NCBI GenBank assembly: GCA_002099365.1 | Contig: MSED01000010.1 | Coordinates: 310,001-374,000, forward strand | From: Phialophora verrucosa | Lineage: Eukaryota > Ascomycota > Eurotiomycetes > Chaetothyriales > Herpotrichiellaceae | DNA: 64,000 bases | Direction of reading: 5' to 3' | Shown here: one piece after another, positions 19,944-30,572 of the stretch | Position numbering within the stretch: the first letter of the stretch is position 1 | Layout: each line of letters starts with the position of its first letter | Notes under the pieces: generated by a model | What the model was told of the DNA's origin: nothing | The model's database searches: none | Seen by the model: only the letters and a program-made list of their open reading frames with translations | Program-made: the position numbers and the translations under genes

Positions 19944-21445
19944 TCATGCCTTCGCAGCACCCGCCTTGATGAGGATGATGTCTCCGTCTTCGACGACTGC
20001 AGCACGGTTGTCAGTATTCAGATCATCTCCAAAAGGGATCGGGACTGACCATAATCCTTGCCCTTGGTCATAACCTTTCCGGCTGCCCTCGTGGCATTTT
20101 CATCGCCGTATTCCCGCAACGTCTCATAGTTGTACACAATGCACTGTATAAAAGTCTTCTCAAAGTCTGTGTGGATGACACCAGCTGCCTGTGGTGCTTT
20201 TGTGCCCTTTCGTATCGTCCACTGTCTGACCTCGTCCGTGCCGGTGGTGAAGAAACTCGCCAGATTGAGCGCCTGTCGCATCGTGACAATCACCTTGGGA
20301 AGTGCGGATTTGGTATTAAGTTTTTTGCATTCTTCGGCGGCCTCCTCGTCGGACATGACGGCCAGGCGTTCTTCGAGGGACACAGAGATGGGGATGACCG
20401 GGTCGCCAGGTGAATTGGTCTTTATCCATTCCATGACTTTGGGGAGGTATTTGTTCTTTTGGCGGATGTAGTCCTTTTCGGAGAGGTTGATGAGATAGAC
20501 AACCGGCTTTGCGGTGAGGAGGAACAGAGGGTTGATGACTTCGATCTAGGACTCAAGAGTCAGCGTGGTCTGTGTACCAGGAATGGCGTGTGATTGATAT
20601 GACGGTATTGGACAATTCAGGGTTGGACTTCCTCTCATAACGGCCTCTGCGTGAGATTTAGATGAGGCCGCGGTCGACGAGCTGGGATTATGTCGAGCAT
20701 ATAGCTCTTGTTCATCATGCAATGGCGTGTGTGAAATGGGATGACGCGACTCACCTCTTTGGGACCCCAGTCAGCCTTCCTTACATCCTTGCCGTCTTTC
20801 AACAGCTGCAGGATCTTGTCGACGGTAGCTTCATCTTCTTTAAGCTTCTTCATCTCGAGACTCTGTCCACCTCTTCTCGTCTGCTTGGACAGGTTCTCTT
20901 TCGCCTTCTCCACAAACTCGATGTCTTTCAACCGTAGCTCTTCCGAAATAATGTCCAGGTCCCTGGTCGGGTTGACATCTCCTTCAACGTGGATGATTTC
21001 CGCATCGTCGAAACATCGTACAACTTGGAAGATAGCATCGACGGCTCTGATATGCGACAAAAAGGCATTGCCCAGACCAGCACCCGTTGATGATCCACGA
21101 GTCAGACCAGCAATGTCATAGACTGTCAGGTTCGCGGGGACTTGTGACTTGGGTTTGTAGTGTTCACAAAGCCAGTCGTAGCGGGCGTCGGGGACAATAA
21201 CTCGGGCTTCTTCAGGGTCAATCGTCGCATATGGGAAGTTTGCAGGGTTGCCCAGTGAGCACTTTGTGATGGCTTGGAAGAGGGTCGATTTGCCCACATT
21301 GGCTAGGCCGACCTAATGGGCGTGTTAATCATTGACAGATGACACTTCTGCCGGGGATCCGCCTACATACGATACCACTCTTCAGAGAGTTGCCGGGCCT
21401 GCCTAGCAGGATCTTCTTTTCCTCGACAACCTTCTTGGGAGGCAT
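19944..21445 (-). CDS. OLA1: Obg-like ATPase OLA1 (YchF family)
   Basis: Translation-associated P-loop ATPase of the YchF/Obg-like class, cytosolic, linked to ribosome and stress functions. Four exons: 21371-21445, 20755-21312, 20050-20545, 19944-19996; 393 aa (yeast Ola1 is 394). It begins MPPKKVVEEKKILLGRPGNS. Motifs: P-loop GLANVGKST, switch FPYATIDPEEARV, G3 DIAGLTRGSSTGAGLG, and G4 NLSEKDY, the NxxE variant that gives YchF proteins ATP rather than GTP preference. A coiled-coil arm (LRLKDIEFVEKAKENLSKQT) and the C-terminal TGS domain (IRKGTKAPQAAGVIHTDFEK...DGDIILIKAG) complete it. Donors GTATGT, GTGAGT, GTCAGT; acceptors TTAG, CTAG, GCAG. The frame stays open upstream without an ATG (see findings). 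Confidence 0.97.
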
Positions 21446-22676
21446 CTTCTTCTTTGCGTAGCCACGTTTCTGTAGAAGACTGGGAGGGGACGCTAGAGCG
21501 ATTGCGCGAAGAGCGGATTGTGAGCAAGGCTCAAGTGCAGATCCGGCTGCAAGGATTGAAAGACGGAGCGGAGAACTGAAAATGGTTGTGAAGAGTAAGG
21601 AGGAAATGGTGACAGCCGCCGACTCGAGAGCTGTAGGCGCTCGAGATCTTGCGTCAAGTACCCTGTTAAATGCTCGCAAGATTCTTTCTTTGCTCCCTCG
21701 ATGAGTCTGAACTTTTCGGCACGTGCAACACAAAAGGCCCAACGCCAAGATGGGGTGACGGGGCAGGCAACTTATCCGAGACAGGCAACGTTGGATGCGC
21801 TCAGCCTCGTTGACGGCGCAAGGCTGATTATGCGGACCAATCACAACAAACGAAGTCTAGACAGCCTCCAGGAAAGGTTCGAGATTGCTATCAACAGTCC
21901 AGCCAGGATCGACTGGGGTGGAATGACACGCCATGGCAGGACACACATTCTTGGGCTCCGCCATGATGGGTATTGAACCAGGAAAGTGGCAGCAGATAAG
22001 GCTGGGAAAAGCAATGCGAAAAATTGAAAGAGAACTTTAAGGGACAGGATCCTTACGCTAGGGACAGGAAGCACTACGTCGTTGTTGAAGGATTGCAACC
22101 GGAGGATACTGCGGCTACCCCGAAGCCCCAAGCCAAGCAGGTTATCGAATGGACTTTTTGGATTACGGCTTCGGGTCAAGGCATCAGCCACTCCCGCCGA
22201 AGGACGGCTTATCTACAAACACGTCGGCCGGCTTCGTCCGGCTGCGTGGCCCTGAATGCGCCGGAGGCACTCATCCGTGTCAGCAACAGAAATCAATATC
22301 CAGTTATATTTTCTAGCGGGCGAGTTGATCACAGAACGGCTTAGATATCAACGTTAGGATATTGCTAGTTCCGGAATTGCTACTAACGCTTGTGTGGAAG
22401 GTTGCAGCTGATGATCCCGCCAGGTCGAGTCTCTTTTCAGGCCAAGAATATACATGTCGGCTTGTTCAGGTGCCGAAGAGCAATGAGGGGAACGTATGCC
22501 ATGTTCATCGCCTGTAGTAATTACAAGTTCCACACTCGCACTATCTCCAGCACAGCGACGGAGCAAGGGAAATCCGCCGTCGGTAACGCCGACGATGTTC
22601 TTTATATAACATGACCTGTACGTATCTCCAACCCGAATTCAAACCAGGTGGACAAGGGGTTCTTCCATACCACGAA
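21446..22676. other. Divergent intergenic region, OLA1 / SDR
   Basis: About 1.2 kb holding the OLA1 leader (CT-rich on its strand), an ATG-less open frame upstream of OLA1, and the SDR promoter with its TATA box. No independent gene seen. Confidence 0.55.
22603..22609 (+). promoter_or_regulatory. TATA box (TATATAA) of the SDR gene
   Basis: TATATAA lies 74 bp upstream of the ATG at 22677 but directly touches an earlier in-frame ATG at 22611. A TATA box that close cannot serve an ATG at 22611, so 22677 is the better start. Confidence 0.5.
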
Positions 22677-23726
22677 ATGTCATCTCATCCCGAGTTCAAC
22701 GAAGCCACCACCGGCACGGAGGTGTGCAAGGCCTGGATCGACCAGCTCGAGGCCAAGGTCATCCTCATCACGGGTTGCAGTCCCAACGGACTCGGTCATC
22801 AGACGGCGCTCGACGTCTTAGCCACCGGCAAACCTCGCCTGGTGATCATTAGCGGAAGGTCCAAGGAGAAGCTGGGTTCGACAAAGGAAGAATTCGTCCA
22901 AAGATTCCCCTCCATGCAGGTCCGAGTCCTACAAATGGACCTAGCGTCTCTGTCGTCCGTACGAAAGGCCGCTGCAGAAGTCAATACCTACCCGGAGAAC
23001 CTCGATCTGCTGATCAACAACGCCGGCGTCATGGCCCTCAAATCTCGCATCCTGACGGAAGACGGCACCGAGACACAATTTGCAACCAACCACCTAGGCC
23101 ACTTTCTGTTCACCAACCTCGTCATGGAGAAGCTTAAATCCGCAGCAGCAACAGCAACGATGCCAGGTTCCGTCCGCATCATCAACCTCTCCTCCCTAGG
23201 CCACCATTGGAGCCCCGTCCGATTCTCCGATATCAACTTCACCAACGGCAATGCCCTCCTCCCCGACGCCGAAAAACCGAACAAAGAGCTCCTCGCTATG
23301 TTCGGCGAAACCGGCGACGAACCCTACAGTGGCTGGGCGGCATACGGGCAGTCCAAAACCGCCAACATACTCTTCTCTGTCGCGCTGAACAATCGCCTCA
23401 GCGCGGGTCAAAACATCTTCAGCTTCGCCGTACACCCGGGCAACATCTGGAACACGGCGCTCAATCGGCACATGTCCGAGGACGAAATCTCCAGGACCAT
23501 GCCGCTCCAGAAAGCGATCTTCGCGAAGGACCTGGACCAGGGCGTGAGTACAACGCTTGTTGCGGCGTTGGACACGAAGTTAGTGCCAGCTGGTGGTAAG
23601 GATGGCGTGTATTTGGCGGATTGTCAGGTTGCGGAGGCTAATCCGTGGGCTACGGACGTGGCGTCGGCGGAGAGATTATGGAAGATTAGCGAGGAGATGG
23701 TTGGCCAGAAGTTTGACTATGCATAG
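22677..23726 (+). CDS. Short-chain dehydrogenase/reductase
   Basis: Intronless; 349 aa if translation starts at ATG 22677 (MSSHPEFNEATTGTEVCKAW), which I prefer because a TATATAA box touches the earlier ATG at 22611. Classical SDR motifs: cofactor loop LITGCSPNGLG, NNAG in DLLINNAGVM, catalytic Ser in IINLSSLGHHW, and Tyr-x3-Lys in AAYGQSKTANI. It contains the FATNHLGHFLFTNL segment seen in the retinol dehydrogenase/WWOX-like group and a VHPGNIWNTALNRHM loop after the active site. Probably an NADP(H)-dependent oxidoreductase of secondary or xenobiotic metabolism; substrate unknown. Codon use is more GC-rich than the flanks. Confidence 0.9.
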   Translation: MSSHPEFNEATTGTEVCKAWIDQLEAKVILITGCSPNGLGHQTALDVLATGKPRLVIISGRSKEKLGSTKEEFVQRFPSMQVRVLQMDLASLSSVRKAAAEVNTYPENLDLLINNAGVMALKSRILTEDGTETQFATNHLGHFLFTNLVMEKLKSAAATATMPGSVRIINLSSLGHHWSPVRFSDINFTNGNALLPDAEKPNKELLAMFGETGDEPYSGWAAYGQSKTANILFSVALNNRLSAGQNIFSFAVHPGNIWNTALNRHMSEDEISRTMPLQKAIFAKDLDQGVSTTLVAALDTKLVPAGGKDGVYLADCQVAEANPWATDVASAERLWKISEEMVGQKFDYA

Positions 23727-25003
23727 GAGTGACCGTCTGGATAACTAGCTGAGACGAATATGTGGCTCTTGGGGGTCCGGGAGGAGCAGCGAGATGTGGA
23801 GTGATTATTTTAGTTACGATGACCCAATACTATTAACCGCTATCGTAGAGGAGAGCTGTTCGGGTAGGGAAATGCTCATGGACACCAGTAGGCTGCTTTG
23901 CATGAAATTCAAAGGATACGATCGTTCGATACTCCTGACAATGCCAATTCAGTGGGCTTACCATGATCGATCCAAAAGCGGAAATGGAGTGTGTGGAATT
24001 GCCCGATACGGAAGTTCTACTGTAAGATCTCCACCCCTGGCACTCCATTCTTCCCTTCAACCGATCCCTGGTTCTTGGACCTCGGCGGGTCAAGAGAACT
24101 GCAGGATCCATGATGTTGATTTGGCACAGCGTCCAGAGGGCCACAATCACAAGGCATGGACCTGTCATCTTGGGGGCATCGAGGTCGGATTGCGAAATGT
24201 AGTGGTTCCCAGTCCACCGACGGGCGGAGACGAGAGGCACGACGAAGAGGAACTGTCGGAGCCGAGGTCCTGGATATCAATCAGATCGTCGAGGCTAGGA
24301 CTGGAACACCGAGCCAGATGATATCCCAAAGCAACCTGTGCCAATTTCCGACAGAGACTCTTTATTCTGCCCGAACGCACGAGCACGGGAGGTGAACGAC
24401 ACCCATGCGGCGAGGTGGCGGGGAACTTCGCCGCGAGACCCAGAATGAATGGAAGTTCCGCCTATGACGAGCACAGGTTTACCCAGGGAGCTTCGGAGGA
24501 AGCGCAGGACAACGACGCCACGGAAGTCGTCGACAATGGTAATGGACACAGAGATGATGATAGGAGAATGTAGGCCGGGGTACAGGGGGAGATTGCATAC
24601 CAGAGCCGGGACCTTGGACAATGGCGGACGATTTAAAGGTCCACCACTATATCCCGAAACGTACCTAAGACTGCTCATACATACTTATGGACCAGAATGT
24701 CGTCCTAAGAATGCTGTTGGCAGAACCGCAGAAAGCAGGAGGGGTGAGATCGAAGTGGAAATGACAAAGAAAAGCCGTCAACAGTGGGCAAGGGCGTGGA
24801 GACCACCAGAATGAGCGGGCTGAGTTGGGGCCACCGGTACAATTGGTTACATGAATATGGTGGTGGTAAAGAAGACAGAAGCCTACTCTTTTCAGGCTTT
24901 GAGGTTGGAAATCAGCCAGTGACAGCAGATCGGTATCAGGATAAAATCTACATTGGTTGGAGCATCTCCTGCACAACCCCCCTTTTGTTCGTTTAAGTCT
25001 CCC
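23727..25003. other. Unexplained intergenic region with weak coding traces
   Basis: About 1.28 kb between the SDR gene and the carboxylesterase 3' end. Several open frames of 70-175 codons on both strands overlap, none with a recognisable domain. The minus-strand frames at 24295-24678 and 23833-24240 contain hydrophobic stretches and could be relics of a membrane protein. Confidence 0.4.
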
Positions 25004-26716
25004 TCACAGCCTGCTCCCCGGTTCCTTCTCTTGCGCAACAAGCCCCTTCTGCGCCTCCCAGACTCTGTCCCAGATTCTCATACCCCGCTCCCACAACTCG
25101 TCCTCATGATTCTCATGCACGTTGCCCTGCTGATCAATCCATCTCAAATATCTCTCCCCTTTCATCCCACCTCCCACAGCCACGTCCTCGCCGCACAGGA
25201 ATCGTCCAAACGGCTCCACGATGTTCTTGAGGATCTGCTTGTCCTTGTCGGTAAAGTCAGCGCGCCATCCACTGCCCCACCAGATCGGCGCGTCCAGGCC
25301 ATGGCACACGCCCACATGCGCGGCGATCCAGTTGTCGAGGTTCTTCGCGCGCCACGAGATGCGATATCGGTGCACTTTGTTGTTCGGAAGGCCTTGGACG
25401 CCTGACCTCGCAGGGGGGTTCAAGAGGACGTGCGTGAGGCCGCGGAGCGAGGCGTGGACTTGGCCATCGGCCACGATTTGACTGAATACTTCTGCCCATT
25501 TCGCGGCGTCGGAATCCTTGGCCGCGGGGATGGAGTAGAGCGATAGAAGGGCTTTGACGACGGGCTGCGGGTAATAGTTCGCCAGTTGCGTCAGGAGGCC
25601 CTGATACGTGGATGGCGGGTTGACGATCTTGTACAGTTCCTTCTCGTCGCTGACTTCGCCGAGGAAGACGGAGACGTTGTTCTGCGCCAGCCGGGTCGTG
25701 AACGTGCCGCTGTGTAGAGAGGCCAGGAACGTCGAGTTGATGAAACACTCGTCGGTGGAGGAGCGGAAGGTGTGCATCTTCATCTTCGCGAGCGCCGCAA
25801 TCAAGTCTTGAGACGGGACTTCTCGAAGCCGGTCCAGCTTCTCTCGCGGCGAGGATTGTGCCGGAATATTGAAGATTGCGCACAGGTCATTGAACTGCTG
25901 CGTCAGCACGGGCGATGTGGTTGGGTTGGGTTGTATCGCCACGGCATTGGACCACAGGTAAATTCTTTTGATTAGGCGCTGCTCGCGTGGTAGCTGGGAG
26001 TCGTAATTCAGCTGGAAGAAAGTGCTGTTTGCGCCGGCGGAAAGGCCTCCCACCGTGATGTTGCTTGGATCGCCCCCGAATAGCTGGATGTTCTTCGCAA
26101 CCCATTCCAACGCGGCACGTTGATCCCAGAGGCCGAAGTTGGACGGCGAGGGGTCTTCCTGGAGACTTGCGAGTTCAGAACCAGCAAGGAAGCCAAAGAG
26201 GTTGAGCCGGTATGTCGGGCTGACAATGATCCTTGGCCTCGTGTTCGCGAGCAGGTCGAAGGGGTCGTGGTCCTCTTGTTGGAGGGCGTCGCCAACCTGG
26301 AGCCAGCCACCGTGAATGTGAAATTGGACAGGCCAGCCCTTCTTGGTTGGTGGAGACGAAGCAGGCACCCAGATGTTCAGATACAAACAGTCTTCGTCCT
26401 GGATGTTGTCCACTGGCGGTGCCGCATTCGGGTTTGCAATGGCGATGGAGCCATGGTCGTAATGTGGCTGCGGACAGATGGGACCAAAGCGCGTGTAATC
26501 GCCTGGTGCCCCCTGGGGGTTGTTGAATGTAAAATCCTGTGGCAAGGGCTGAGGACGGCGCCAGCGGCGTGCTCCTGTGGGCGGAAGGGCGTACGGGACT
26601 TTGGTAAACCGATACAGAATGGGCTTGCCCGAAAGATCACGTTGCTCAAGTCCTTTAAGCGAGCCTTGTGGCGTCTGAAGGATATATTGATGAGTTGTCG
26701 ACTCGGTGGGCCGCAT
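25004..26716 (-). CDS. Type-B carboxylesterase/lipase family protein
   Basis: Intronless, 570 aa, ATG at 26716. Serine esterase of the cholinesterase-like alpha/beta hydrolase family: the family motif EDCLYLNIWVP (about 108-118), oxyanion hole HIHGGW (133-138), and nucleophile Ser226 in GGLSAGAN. This is the GLSAGA variant of the usual GESAG elbow, common in fungal members. The acidic residue probably lies in GEVSDEKELY and the His in GVCHGLDAPIWW. No N-terminal signal peptide is visible (starts MRPTESTTHQYILQTPQGSL), so intracellular rather than secreted. Substrate unknown. It is on the same strand as the Na+/H+ antiporter gene and upstream promoter lies in 26717-27201. Confidence 0.93.
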   Translation of the reverse strand: MRPTESTTHQYILQTPQGSLKGLEQRDLSGKPILYRFTKVPYALPPTGARRWRRPQPLPQDFTFNNPQGAPGDYTRFGPICPQPHYDHGSIAIANPNAAPPVDNIQDEDCLYLNIWVPASSPPTKKGWPVQFHIHGGWLQVGDALQQEDHDPFDLLANTRPRIIVSPTYRLNLFGFLAGSELASLQEDPSPSNFGLWDQRAALEWVAKNIQLFGGDPSNITVGGLSAGANSTFFQLNYDSQLPREQRLIKRIYLWSNAVAIQPNPTTSPVLTQQFNDLCAIFNIPAQSSPREKLDRLREVPSQDLIAALAKMKMHTFRSSTDECFINSTFLASLHSGTFTTRLAQNNVSVFLGEVSDEKELYKIVNPPSTYQGLLTQLANYYPQPVVKALLSLYSIPAAKDSDAAKWAEVFSQIVADGQVHASLRGLTHVLLNPPARSGVQGLPNNKVHRYRISWRAKNLDNWIAAHVGVCHGLDAPIWWGSGWRADFTDKDKQILKNIVEPFGRFLCGEDVAVGGGMKGERYLRWIDQQGNVHENHEDELWERGMRIWDRVWEAQKGLVAQEKEPGSRL

Positions 26717-27201
26717 TTTGAAGATGTTCCAAACGAGAAGAGCTGGGGGATTCTCCTGTTGTTGCGAGATCCGATTGCAGACAGGAGCTCGAAGCCGATA
26801 ACTTGGTTATATTGTTGATTCTCGTGCCGCCACCGGGCAGAAGAAAAGCCACTTCTGGACTTGCGGAATGGAAAACAGCTGGCGCGAATCAACTCAATAG
26901 CAATGAAGAGCAACCAACACCGTCGTTACAGAAGCTGGTTCAACAACTTCCCATCCATTATTGGTTGGGGAGAGAGCACGACTGGTCGTTGATCTCCACC
27001 GGGGATTTATCTATTCCCGCCGATAGCGGAGAGCTTCCGCCGGCCTCCAGGCCGAGGCACACGCGGAGGCACAAGCCGTCCAGGGACGGTCGGGGATGGT
27101 AAATTCGGACTGCACTTCCTTCCGTAGAATCGTGCAATCAGACCTGAATGGCTACCCTATTGCCAGGCGTCTAACCCATGCCTGGTCACTATTGCTATCC
27201 T
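26717..27201. other. Intergenic region
   Basis: About 480 bp. Promoter of the carboxylesterase and 3' flank of the antiporter gene. Nothing else seen. Confidence 0.6.
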
Positions 27202-28647
27202 TTACGCATGCCCGTCGATATCGTCGGTGTATCGTCCTTCGGTCGGTTCCTCACGGCAATCTTCGTCCTCGTCCTCGTGTAACATTCCGCCCAATCCATC
27301 CTCGTCTCCACCAACCAAATGTGAGCGTTCTTTGGGGTGCTTCATAAAGTGGCTCGCTATGCTCATAACAAGGGGCGAGAAACCATGAACCATGATAGAA
27401 GCAAATACCAGACCGCAGACGACAGGCCAGACAGTAGCGATGGCTTCTTGATGATCACTGTGCTTTCCCGGATGCGGTAATGGTTCCGATGTTCCTGTCT
27501 CCAGCCGTGCCCTGGCTTCGATTGAGAGGAACAGCGCCCCTACCCCTATGGGACCAAAATGCCCTGCAAAGATCGCCTCTCCGTACGTTTTGACATCCGG
27601 GATGAATCTCTTCAATGCGAGCATCGCTGGCAGACGCCTCAGTAGAAGGACCAACACCACGCACAGCAGCATCCTTCCTGGGGCGAGATGGTCTCTGTAC
27701 ATCCGCCAGGGGATGATAGAGCCAAAGTAGACGAACATTGTGGAGTTGAGCATGAGGTCGAGGATGCTCGGAAGTTTCATCCTTGCGGTTCTTGAAGAAA
27801 ACCACCCGTCCCAACAGAAGGCGACTCCGGCACTGAAGCAAACGAGGAAATCATCGAGTCCAAGAGTACTTCCAACTCCGACACAGAGAATAGCAAGAAG
27901 AAAATAAAATACAAATAATGTTGACTCTTGCACATAGCCCCGCTTTTCGCTGAATCGGAGCGCCCGTCTTGCGGCCAGGCCGATGACAATGCCAATGACG
28001 ACTCCTGTGAGACATTGCCAGAGAAGGACATCTGTAATGAACATTCTGACTCCTTGTCCGGTGGATTTGGCGATGACGGCATATAGGGCTGCATACAGAA
28101 AGGGGAATGCCGTGCCATCATTCGAGCCTGATTCCGCAGATAAGAGGTGTCGCACCCGTTGAGGGACTCGCTGAGAGAACCTTGCCTCACCAATGACGCT
28201 GGCGGATAATACTGGATCCGTCGGAGTCAGGCAGGCACCTACTATCAGTGCGGTTGGCCATGTGGTCTTGAGCACGAATTTGATGATGAGGGCCGAAATG
28301 ATCCAGCCGGCAGTCATTGTTGGACCCAGAAGCAGAGCAATACTCCTCTGATGGTGCTTCGGATACCTCGCCGGTAACGCAATGCCAACAGCAAAACATT
28401 GTACACCAGTGATTATCCTTGTGAGTTCGTGTGTGATGTTGTCCTCCCATCCCCATTTTGAGATCGGGTCAAGAATTCCTGCGCCTCGAGGCCCGGCGAG
28501 GATGCCCGCAAGAGTCGCCAGAGGTGGCTCAGAGAGGTGAGCTCGATTCCGAATCAGTTCTGAGAACAGCGCGTAAAGGATGAGAAAGAATGCAAGATAG
28601 AGATATGTCAGATGCGGAGTGCTGGGCTCGATTTGAGGCCAGGCCAT
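27202..28647 (-). CDS. Na+/H+ antiporter (CPA1 family, Nha1/Sod2-like)
   Basis: Membrane cation/proton exchanger that expels Na+ (and often K+) at the plasma membrane. Intronless, 481 aa. About 12 hydrophobic helices; key motifs include LTPTDPVLSASVI (TD pair), SAESGSNDGTAFPFL with the conserved ND, and GHFGPIGVGALF near the last helices. The ATG at 28647 opens MAWPQIEPSTPHLTYLYLAF, the usual short N-terminus. The C-terminal cytosolic tail is short (about 50 residues, acidic: HEDEDEDCREEPTEG), unlike the long regulatory tail of S. cerevisiae Nha1, and closer in size to S. pombe Sod2 (468 aa). Confidence 0.93.
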   Translation of the reverse strand: MAWPQIEPSTPHLTYLYLAFFLILYALFSELIRNRAHLSEPPLATLAGILAGPRGAGILDPISKWGWEDNITHELTRIITGVQCFAVGIALPARYPKHHQRSIALLLGPTMTAGWIISALIIKFVLKTTWPTALIVGACLTPTDPVLSASVIGEARFSQRVPQRVRHLLSAESGSNDGTAFPFLYAALYAVIAKSTGQGVRMFITDVLLWQCLTGVVIGIVIGLAARRALRFSEKRGYVQESTLFVFYFLLAILCVGVGSTLGLDDFLVCFSAGVAFCWDGWFSSRTARMKLPSILDLMLNSTMFVYFGSIIPWRMYRDHLAPGRMLLCVVLVLLLRRLPAMLALKRFIPDVKTYGEAIFAGHFGPIGVGALFLSIEARARLETGTSEPLPHPGKHSDHQEAIATVWPVVCGLVFASIMVHGFSPLVMSIASHFMKHPKERSHLVGGDEDGLGGMLHEDEDEDCREEPTEGRYTDDIDGHA

Positions 28648-30572
28648 GGTGAATGTTCTTGAAATGGTCCTGAACCGATCGGTCTTCTGTTGTACCTAGG
28701 ACGCACCCAAAGTAGTCCGTACAGTCTCTAAGTAATTGTACCAAATATTTAGAAAATCAATCGACGTTGCGGGTGTTGAGCCCGATTCAACGCGTCATTT
28801 GTTCCTGCGTCATGGGTGCGTCGACGATTTTGCTGATGTGGCTTGAGCGGCATGAAATCATCATCCTCACAAAGCCACAAACTAGGTGACAAGCGAGTAC
28901 CGAGTATGTGGCTAACTTTGTCAGTCTGATGGCGTCGGCTTTATGCACAGCGAATGTCTGCCCTAAGAAGACGTGCTCTGTGCGGCGGGATCGAAGCAGT
29001 GTCTATTTTAGCTGCTGGTTCAGAATCAGTGCCTGCTCCTGCCTTGAGGAGCTGTGCATGCTAGAGTGCGGGAAGAGGTGCACAATGGAATTGGAAACTG
29101 CGTTCTGTACGAGTACCTGAGTGTTTCCGGTACGACGAGATTGAGATCAGCAGTGGTATGTTAGTGACGGATGATCGATCAGTCTAAGAGACTCTGGAAC
29201 GACAAGGCCCCGGCTCGATCATGACGATCAGGATCAGTTGAAACAACCCCGAGAATCAAGCCCGAAGCCTTGTCGGGTTGGAAACAGGCCTCGACTGCAA
29301 GCAAACGACATCGGCCCTGTGGCCTCCAACACAGCTGTTTGTCCAGGGGTGTGACCATTGGTCTGAAAGGCTGTTGGATAGATACCGAGATAGCTCAATC
29401 ACACTGTCGCGGTAGCTCATCTGGTGATCAGGGCGTGTGGTCAGGCTGTTGTGGGCGAAGACGTGGGTCTTAGATTACTACCGAAAGGAAGTCTAGGCCT
29501 AGCAATCTGTACCAAGCTCATCTGTCATTTGCCCAGGCTTGGAGATAAATCACTCGCTGATGGCCAATAAAGCACAGCTAATGTAGGAATTAAGGAGTAC
29601 GGATTAGATGCCCAACAGATGAGGCAAACAGCTCCTGCGGAATCAGAACAGCCGGCCTCTATTCGAGGCGAGGTGGTACGATTGCAGGACAGCAGCTGCA
29701 TTTAGGGGCCATAACGGAGGCTTCTGTTGGGCTTCGGTTAAAGGTAGAGCGGCAATCCAGCCACCGGTTGGAGAAGCGGTTCGCTTGAGCTGCAAAAGGC
29801 AACCAAGCTTCACTCGTCACTTTCAAGAATACACAGTTGTGACGATTGAGCTGGTTGTGAGTTTTCGACGAGGCAAGCCTGGTGACAGTTGAGTGAAGGG
29901 CGGGCGTGCGGGCTTCAAAGTGGCACTGCCCCTCTGCTTTAGTGGCCGGAGCGCCTCTATTGGCTTAGGTCTGAGACTCGCCTGCTTGTGACCTTGAGAC
30001 CTTCCCTCATTTCGCTCGGTCCTCGATGCTCGATCCTCCCTTGCTACCTTCACACTCTCATCTTCCTCGTCCCACCATCACCTCTCCTTGCAGCCAGCCT
30101 GCAGTCTATCTCCAGGTCTCTTTTTGATCTGCTCGAAGACCTGTGAGTGTCCGACTCACCTGTCGTTCGAGCACTTCAATCGATTGAGCCCTTTGACAAG
30201 CTCTGCATCAGGTTAGTCATCGTCTCATTGTCCTTCCCGTCTCTGCCCGCTTGGCTCGCCCTGCAACACCGCCCACACCGACCCTGCCTTACCACCTCAA
30301 CTTTCCCTCACTCGTTACCTACCAACCTATCTCGCAGTCTTACTCCCTGTACTTTTCCGTCCCTTTTTATCACTCGACTTCAGCGGCCTTTCGCCTATTC
30401 AAGCACCAAGTGCTGGGGACGGCTGTTTGCTAACAAAGGTGACAACAGGCTGAAACCGCCTTAATTCCTCCACAGCCGTCACCGCAATCTGCTACCGTAC
30501 CGTACTTTTCTTCCTCCCTCATCTCTATCGAAACCCTATTGCAGCTCCCCAGCTGCCCAACAATTCATCAAT
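28648..30572. other. Long divergent intergenic region upstream of casein kinase I
   Basis: About 1.9 kb. The last 500 bp are CT-rich and look like a long CK1 leader, perhaps with a leader intron near 30210. No gene is supported in the remainder. Confidence 0.5.

Noticed and set aside
21929..21985. tRNA-like T-arm (GGTTCAATACC on minus strand)
   Set aside because: No acceptor stem, D-arm or anticodon arm could be built around it.
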